DNA from: Nodularia sp. NIES-3585
GTDB taxonomy: Bacteria > Cyanobacteriota > Cyanobacteriia > Cyanobacteriales > Nostocaceae
Direction: 5' to 3'
Assembly (NCBI RefSeq): GCF_002218065.1
Contig: NZ_BDUB01000001.1
Span: 941,567-1,005,566, forward strand
DNA: 64,000 nucleotides
A program made the translations under genes and the position numbers. The notes beneath the pieces are model-generated. The model was not told the origin of the DNA. It saw nothing but the letters and a program-made list of their open reading frames with translations, and made no database searches. Positions 54,461-64,000 of the stretch are shown in pieces. The first letter of the stretch is position 1; the number at the start of each line of letters is the position of its first letter.

Positions 54461-55171
54461 CTTATATCTCAGCACTAAAGTGACTGAGCTTTACGCTTAC
54501 CGACTAGTTTGTAAAGACTCTCTACTGACCTGACGCTACGTTGCGCTGCTCGACTTCTTCAGTCTTGATATAGTTATGAATATTCGTGCCTACTTATATA
54601 TATAAGATATGGGTTGCGATCGCCATATCAGTTAGTCTTTGGTAGCTTAGGTTAAACGAAGTCAAACCAAAGTGTTGACAAGTCATTGTGTAGAGTTAGC
54701 TTACCGCCTCTATCCACAGGATCATAAAAACATGAGATTTAGAAAGCTATGGTAGTGGAAGTCCGATATAGCAAAATTCAAACAGGCTATTCGCCCCCAG
54801 CCCCACTTCCTGCGAAGCCTTCACTATAAAAACTGCCTCAACCATCGGTAGCTGACAACTCTGATGCTCCTTCGCCCAGATAGCAGGGTTCGGCTAAACA
54901 CTGATGACAACAAGCTTTCAGTCAATTTCCTTGCCACTCAAAAAAAACTTTGCTCAACCCCTTGACGAAACCAGACAGAGTTGTTATCTTAAGTAAGTGC
55001 CAAGGCGATAGCCGCAACACCTGAACCGTGAAAACAAAATACTTTGAAAGCTAAATAAAAACCAATCCTCGTCAAGAAGATTTAGTTTGGGAAGAAAACC
55101 CAAACGTTAATCAAAAAAAATCACAGGATTCTGAAACAACAAGTTGTTTCAGATAAAACTCTAAGCACAAC
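54461..55171. other. Leader region of the rRNA operon
   Basis: About 700 bases without a protein frame. The first part is GC-richer and may include remnants of the mobile element edge. The last 210 bases hold the rrn promoter and the 16S leader, which begins around 54998. Confidence 0.6.
54962..54990 (+). promoter_or_regulatory. rRNA operon promoter
   Basis: TTGACG (54962-54967) and TATCTT (54985-54990) are 17 bases apart, close to the sigma-70 consensus. The transcript should start near 54998, giving a leader of about 175 bases before 16S. Confidence 0.6.
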
Positions 55172-56660
<1,489 letters not shown>

Positions 56661-57010
56661 TAGGGAGACCGAATCCACTCAAACATCGAAAACACATTGT
56701 GATTAGATACTGAGTTGGTCATTCCTAGGTCGTTCGAGAATTGGTAAAAGCTTTCAAAGTATTTTTGGTTCAGTTCATTCATAAACATTTGAATTTGATT
56801 TGGAAGAGAAATTCAGCAACATGGCATCAAGCCAGACTGCTGGGTGATTATCCAGCCAGAACCTTGAAAACTGCATAGTAACGCGAAAAAAAGCAGGCAG
56901 ACGAATTAGAGTCCTGAGTGCTTTCTGACTGAGTCCTGAATAAAACCAGTGCAAAGAAAGAAGTAAACAGAACAAAAAAAAGTTTGCAGAAAGAACACCA
57001 ATGTAATTGT
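56661..57010 (+). other. 16S-23S spacer without tRNA genes
   Basis: 350 bases. No tRNA-Ile or tRNA-Ala can be folded. GACCGAAT..ACTC pairs with GAG-TTGGTC as in the D1-D1' helix (about 56665-56722). CAGCA..TGCTG (about 56814-56842) matches the box-B helix. GAACCTTGAAAACTGCATAG is the D4/box-A-like stretch. Confidence 0.8.
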
Positions 57011-59838
<2,828 letters not shown>

Positions 59839-59894
59839 TCACATGATTGTGTGAATCGCTGATTATTTCGCGTTACTGTGCAGCCTTCAGGGTT

Positions 59895-59960
59895 TTGTAG
59901 ATTTTAGATTTTAGATTTTGGATTCATACCTTCAATCTAAAATCCCAAATCCAAAATCGC
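59895..59960. repeat. Heptamer repeat in the 23S-5S spacer
   Basis: TAGATTT units (59897-59922) face AATCTAAAATCCCAAATCC (59935-59954), so the stretch can fold back on itself. It is inserted in the 130-base spacer of the rRNA operon and is related to 32821-32997. Confidence 0.75.
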
Positions 59961-59967
59961 CAATCTT

Positions 59968-60085
59968 TCCTGGTGTCTATTGCGCGGTGGAACCACACTG
60001 ATCCCTTCCCGAACTCAGAGGTGAAACGCTGCTGCGGCAACGATAGTTTAGGGGTAGCCCTACGCAAAAATAGCTCGATGCCAGG
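59968..60085 (+). rRNA. rrf: 5S ribosomal RNA
   Basis: About 118 bases from TCCTGGTGTCTATTGCGCGG to GATGCCAGG, whose ends pair. CCACACTGATCCCTTCCCGA and GAACTCAGAGGTGAAACG are the conserved loop segments. Last gene of the rrn operon. Confidence 0.95.
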
Positions 60086-60100
60086 TTTATCTTTCAACGA

Positions 60101-60136
60101 AACCCCCTAGCTCTCATCATGGCTAGGGGGTTTTCG
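60101..60136 (+). terminator. Rho-independent terminator of the rRNA operon
   Basis: AACCCCCTAGC and GCTAGGGGGTT form an 11-bp stem around a 10-base loop, followed by TTCG TTTG. It is 15 bases after 5S. The following gap to 60304 has no gene. Confidence 0.9.
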
Positions 60137-60304
60137 TTTGAGAAGAACAAATTCCCTATTTGACCCGCATTTCTCACAAGCAGTGCGATAGCGTGCGCTG
60201 ATCGCTATTACCCAAACCTTTATCGAGCTTAGATTTTGAGCTTTTTAGACACTGTACGAATCACAACAGTATGTGAACGGAATATTTTATCTCAAGTCTA
60301 CGTT

Positions 60305-60832
60305 TTAAAGAACTACTTGTTTCCCTTGCTCAGTGAAGTGAACTTCTTTAATATTCCATTCAGAATTACTCATTAAAGTTTTGCGGAGACTCCCAAATAG
60401 AGCAAACTGTTCACAACTAGAAAGAGAAACTAACTGCCGCTTTGATAAAGGAGATAGTCGTAAATCAACTGTAGCGATGCCATTTTGAACTTTGACACGA
60501 TAAGCAGACAAGTCAAAGTCAGCTGTTTCTTGTTCTTCGATAATTTTAGCCACTGCACCTGTTACAGGTGCAGTGGCTGGTACAGAAACTTGTTGTGGAA
60601 TTAATTCTTGACATTGGATATCAATTGTATATAAAGTTACAGTAATATTCTGGCTTGTAGGAACTTGAGAAGTTGCATCAGATGTTTCTGGATCTGCCCT
60701 TGGTGTGGTCGTAGGATCTGGTGTTCCACTCTCAATACTGGTGAAATTAGGAGTAGGGGTAGAACTACAACTGCTGATGCTAGCTGCGATCGCTACTACT
60801 ATAAATGGTAAAAAACACTTTTTGTTGGTCAT
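60305..60832 (-). CDS. Lipoprotein with GerMN-like domain
   Basis: 175 residues. The N-terminal lipobox ASISSC follows a hydrophobic stretch, so Cys22 should be lipidated. A Thr/Pro-rich linker (to about residue 60) leads to a domain with NITVTLYTIDIQCQEL, NGIATVDLRLSP and GSLRKTLMSNS, as in GerMN domains. The role in cyanobacteria is unknown. It is convergent with the rRNA operon end. Confidence 0.75.
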   Translation of the reverse strand: MTNKKCFLPFIVVAIAASISSCSSTPTPNFTSIESGTPDPTTTPRADPETSDATSQVPTSQNITVTLYTIDIQCQELIPQQVSVPATAPVTGAVAKIIEEQETADFDLSAYRVKVQNGIATVDLRLSPLSKRQLVSLSSCEQFALFGSLRKTLMSNSEWNIKEVHFTEQGKQVVL

Positions 60833-61248
60833 ATTAACAACAGTTATGTGATTGCCTATGAAATTGACTGAACACTAATATAAATTCTGCATAAATTTAG
60901 AAAAGCTTCACAAGCTGCTGCAAAGCATTACTGGTTCTAAAATCCTTTGCTGCTCAATTACGGCAATTAGACTTAAATTTATGACAGAATAGTTCCGATG
61001 GAGACCAAGTTTAGGGCTTTTCCAAAAAACAATTCTTCCAATTTCATAGCCAAGAAATTTTTTTTCTTCTTGTCTTCATTGCCCACTTGGTTCTCAAAGC
61101 TAAAAATTGCAAAATGCCATCCTCAAAGACTTACTTATTTAGCATTAATCAGGATCATTTTTGAGTTAATTTGAAATCATCAATCTGAAAATGGGAAGCA
61201 TAGATACTGCCGTTAACTTCAGCCCCTTAGTTGGAAATATACGAGACT

Positions 61249-64000
61249 ATGACTAGTAATCTCATAACTGTCGATAAAAATACGTATGAATCCCTTCAAG
61301 AAGAACTGATAGAACTGCGTCAGCGAGTAAACCCTAATCACCTCAAATATAGCCAAGAGCAAGTGGGTTTGTTTATAGAGTATACACCCGCGGCGATCGC
61401 CATATTTGACCGTCAAATGCGATACCTGTTAGTGAGTCGCCGTTGGCGGGAAGATTTCGGCTTAGGCGATGAAAATATTATTGGGCGATCGCATTATGAA
61501 GTTCTACCGGATATTTCCCCGGAGTGGCGGGAAATTCATCAACGCTGTTTGGCTGGAGCCATTGAAAAATGTGACGGAGATGTTTTCTGGCGTGCAAATG
61601 CTCAAACCGAATGGGTGAAATGGGAGATAAATCCTTGGTACCAAGATTCTGGTGAAATCGGTGGTATTATCATGTTCTCAGAAGTGATTACTGGCCACAA
61701 ACAAGCAGAAATGGCTCTGGCAAATAGTGAAAGACGCTTCCAAGATATCGCCGCTAATTTGCCTGGGGCTATTTTCCAGTTCACAAACCGTAACGGTGTT
61801 TGGGGCGTGGACTATATTAGCGATTTTATCTGGGAGCTTGCAGGTATCACCGCAGCCGAAATGATCCAGGATTTCAATCAGTTTTTTGCTCGTGTACATC
61901 CAGAGGATTGTGAAACCTATATTACCTCAGTCGAAGATGCAGTAGAAAATTCTACTTCTTGGCATTATGAGGGACGATTGATTAAACCTAACGGTGAAAT
62001 CCGTTGGTGGCGTGGAGATTCAACTCCTATGCTGAATGAGCAAGGAGAGATAATTTTCTGCGGAGTGCTAATGGATATTACTGAGATGAAGCAAAAAGGA
62101 GCAGAACTCAAAAAACTGAATGAGGAGCTAGAAAATAGGGTTGCAGAGCGAACATCTGCTTTCCGTCACGCTGAAGCAAGGTGGCAACGAATAGCAGACA
62201 ATGTACCAGGTATGCTTTTTGAATTTCGTCTTGATCTGGATGGCACAATGTCTTTTCCTTTCGTTTCTTCGGGGTGTCGAGAAATTTTGGAACTAGAGCC
62301 AGAAGAAATTCAAACAGATGCCACCTTGGCTTTTAACTATGTTCACCCTGACGATTTGGCCCGGTTGCAGGCAGCGATCGCTGATTCTGCCCAAACACTG
62401 CAAAACTTTGAATATGAGTGGCGGACTTTCGCATCCTTTAGTGAGTACAAATGGATCAAGGGGGTTGCTCGCCCAGAACGCCAAGCAGAGAGTGAAATCA
62501 TTTGGCATGGTTGTTTTATTGATATTAGTGAGCGTAAACAAGCAGAACAAAAACTTCAAGAGCAGGCACAGTTTTTGCAAAGCATTTGGGAAGGTGTAGA
62601 TTATGGCATTTATGTTTTAGACGTTCTCAACAATGGGGAAGAATTTCGTTACGTTAAATTTAATCCAGGTATTTTGAGAACTAGCCCCATACCTTTAGAA
62701 TCATTTATTGGAAAAATTATGGCTGAGGCACTACCTGTTGAGATAGCGAATATTTATCGTGATCATTATCGGCAATGTGTTCAGTCTGGCAAAAGCATAT
62801 TCTTTGAAGAGTCTTTTTCTGTGGATGATCAGGAAACTTGGTGGCTCTTGAATATCACACCTCTGTTTAATAGTGCTTCACGAATTGGTCAGCTTGTGGT
62901 TACAGTCACCGACATCACAGAACGCAAGCAAGCCGAAAAAGACAGGCAAATGTTTGTTTCATTGATTGAAAATAGCAGTGACTTGATTGGTTGTGCCTCT
63001 CTAGAAGGAGAATGCCTGTTCATTAATGAAGCTGGACTCAAGCTCATAGGTGTTGAAAGCTTAGAAATTGCCCAAGGATTCAATATTCTTGAATACATAA
63101 TTTCTGAAGATAGAGAAGATATACAGCAGCGAATTATGCCTACTGTCATGGAGCGTGGTCTGTGGCAAGGTGAATATCGTTTTCGACATCTGCAAACTGA
63201 AGAAGCAATTCCCGTTGATTTTAACCTGTTCATGGTTAAAAGTCATGAAACTGGTGAGCCTTTGTGTTTGGCAACTATTACGCGTGATATTCGCGATCGC
63301 AAACAAGCCGAAATCAAATTGCAGCAACAAACTCAAAACCTAGAAAATACCCTATACGAACTGCAACGCACCCAATCTCAACTGATTCACAGCGAGAAAA
63401 TGTCCTCACTAGGTAATATGGTTGCGGGTATCGCCCATGAAATTAATAATCCAGTCAATTTTATTCATGGTAATCTCATTCCAACAGGTGAATATGCTCA
63501 AAACTTGCTGCACTTAGTAGAACTATATCAATTACACTTTCCCAATCCACCCGCAGCAATTCAAGCAGAAATTGCAGCTATTGACTTAGAATTTATCAAA
63601 GAAGACTTAACTAAACTGCTTACTTCTATGCGCGTAGGAACCGACAGAATTCGGGAAATTGTATTATCTCTGCGGAATTTCTCGCGTTTAGATGAAGCAG
63701 AATTTAAACAGGTGAATATCCACGATGGTCTTGATAGTACTTTGATGATTCTTCAAAACCGCCTGAAACCAAAACAGAATTATCCAGAAATATTAGTCAT
63801 CAAAGAATATGGTAAAGTCCCTGTAGTTGAATGCTACCCTGGACAACTAAATCAGGTATTTATGAATATTTTAAGTAATGCTATTGATGCTTTGGAAGAA
63901 GATTCTACAAGAAAACAAAGAAAAATCCATATTATCACTGAAGTTATCAATCCAAACACGGTAGCAATCCGCATTGCAGATAATGGTCGAGGAATTCCCC
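61249..64000 (+). CDS. Multi-PAS sensor histidine kinase, 3' end missing
   Basis: Translated by hand from the ATG at 61249; the frame is open to the window edge, about 917 codons. After a short coiled coil there are about five PAS domains, each ending in an ITE/ISER/ITERKQAE-type helix (near 165, 285, 425, 560 and 690). A coiled coil leads to the HisKA helix with the phosphorylated His in MVAGIAHEINNPVNF near residue 729. The ATPase N box NILSNAIDAL is near 872 and DNGRGIP is at the edge. No membrane segment is seen. The gap 60833-61248 holds nothing. Confidence 0.93.
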   Translation, partial: MTSNLITVDKNTYESLQEELIELRQRVNPNHLKYSQEQVGLFIEYTPAAIAIFDRQMRYLLVSRRWREDFGLGDENIIGRSHYEVLPDISPEWREIHQRCLAGAIEKCDGDVFWRANAQTEWVKWEINPWYQDSGEIGGIIMFSEVITGHKQAEMALANSERRFQDIAANLPGAIFQFTNRNGVWGVDYISDFIWELAGITAAEMIQDFNQFFARVHPEDCETYITSVEDAVENSTSWHYEGRLIKPNGEIRWWRGDSTPMLNEQGEIIFCGVLMDITEMKQKGAELKKLNEELENRVAERTSAFRHAEARWQRIADNVPGMLFEFRLDLDGTMSFPFVSSGCREILELEPEEIQTDATLAFNYVHPDDLARLQAAIADSAQTLQNFEYEWRTFASFSEYKWIKGVARPERQAESEIIWHGCFIDISERKQAEQKLQEQAQFLQSIWEGVDYGIYVLDVLNNGEEFRYVKFNPGILRTSPIPLESFIGKIMAEALPVEIANIYRDHYRQCVQSGKSIFFEESFSVDDQETWWLLNITPLFNSASRIGQLVVTVTDITERKQAEKDRQMFVSLIENSSDLIGCASLEGECLFINEAGLKLIGVESLEIAQGFNILEYIISEDREDIQQRIMPTVMERGLWQGEYRFRHLQTEEAIPVDFNLFMVKSHETGEPLCLATITRDIRDRKQAEIKLQQQTQNLENTLYELQRTQSQLIHSEKMSSLGNMVAGIAHEINNPVNFIHGNLIPTGEYAQNLLHLVELYQLHFPNPPAAIQAEIAAIDLEFIKEDLTKLLTSMRVGTDRIREIVLSLRNFSRLDEAEFKQVNIHDGLDSTLMILQNRLKPKQNYPEILVIKEYGKVPVVECYPGQLNQVFMNILSNAIDALEEDSTRKQRKIHIITEVINPNTVAIRIADNGRGIP

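Noticed and set aside
56661-57010. tRNA genes in the 16S-23S spacer
   Set aside because: No cloverleaf or TTCGA loop with matching stems could be found.

Overview
The window reads as chromosomal DNA of a heterocyst-forming (Nostocales) cyanobacterium. The evidence is the very dense GCGATCGC (HIP1) octamers, many heptamer short tandem repeats typical of Nostoc/Anabaena relatives, a cyanobacterial rRNA operon, a HetP-family gene, and photosynthesis or CO2-fixation genes (ndhB, a probable ndhP, raf1, menG, a ycf37-like gene). Gene density is ordinary. I see no prophage, CRISPR array or large island, and no gene cluster that clearly forms a new multi-gene system. The unusual signals are local.

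Layout. 1-12 kb: a partial GT39 glycosyltransferase, a methyltransferase with an atypical motif I, a lipoprotein plus an unknown protein, cysQ, a GST-like protein, a DUF937 protein with a dockerin-like loop, a 713-residue type IA topoisomerase, and a PfkB kinase divergent from rsmI. 12-20 kb: rpsU, a decayed tnpB, a beta-CASP-like metallo-hydrolase, a 40-residue probable NdhP, an amidase, a TSUP permease, an HtrA protease and a trpC paralogue lacking an invariant lysine. 20-25 kb: a hetP-family gene facing a 1.6-kb AT-rich gap, then a histidine kinase and an AraC-type response regulator. 25-33 kb: the rsmA-ispE-DUF3082 run, ndhB, an RRM protein with a leader that can hide its ribosome binding site, and the main topA. 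33-46 kb: a 45-residue ORF with aroQ, a degenerate ADP-ribosylglycohydrolase-like protein, a 7TM-HD phosphohydrolase, a TetR/Rieske pair with palindromic operators, Uma2, DUF445, menG, a receiver-domain remnant, a REC-GAF protein, raf1 and a second GT39 protein. 46-54 kb: a UvrD-like helicase carrying heptamer repeats inside its reading frame, rpmI-rplT, a solute-binding protein, a Ycf37-like TPR protein, ureEFG and an intact stand-alone TnpB element. 55-60 kb: a 16S-23S-5S operon with promoter and terminator, no spacer tRNA, and a heptamer repeat in the 23S-5S spacer. 60-64 kb: a GerMN-like lipoprotein and a multi-PAS histidine kinase cut by the window edge.

Together the genes are mostly housekeeping: ribosome biogenesis (rpsU, rpmI, rplT, rsmA, rsmI, rrn), photosynthetic electron transport and Rubisco assembly, isoprenoid, shikimate, tryptophan and quinone synthesis, urease maturation, and several sensory proteins. 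No tRNA gene was recognised. Functions are assigned from motifs read by eye; no database search was run.
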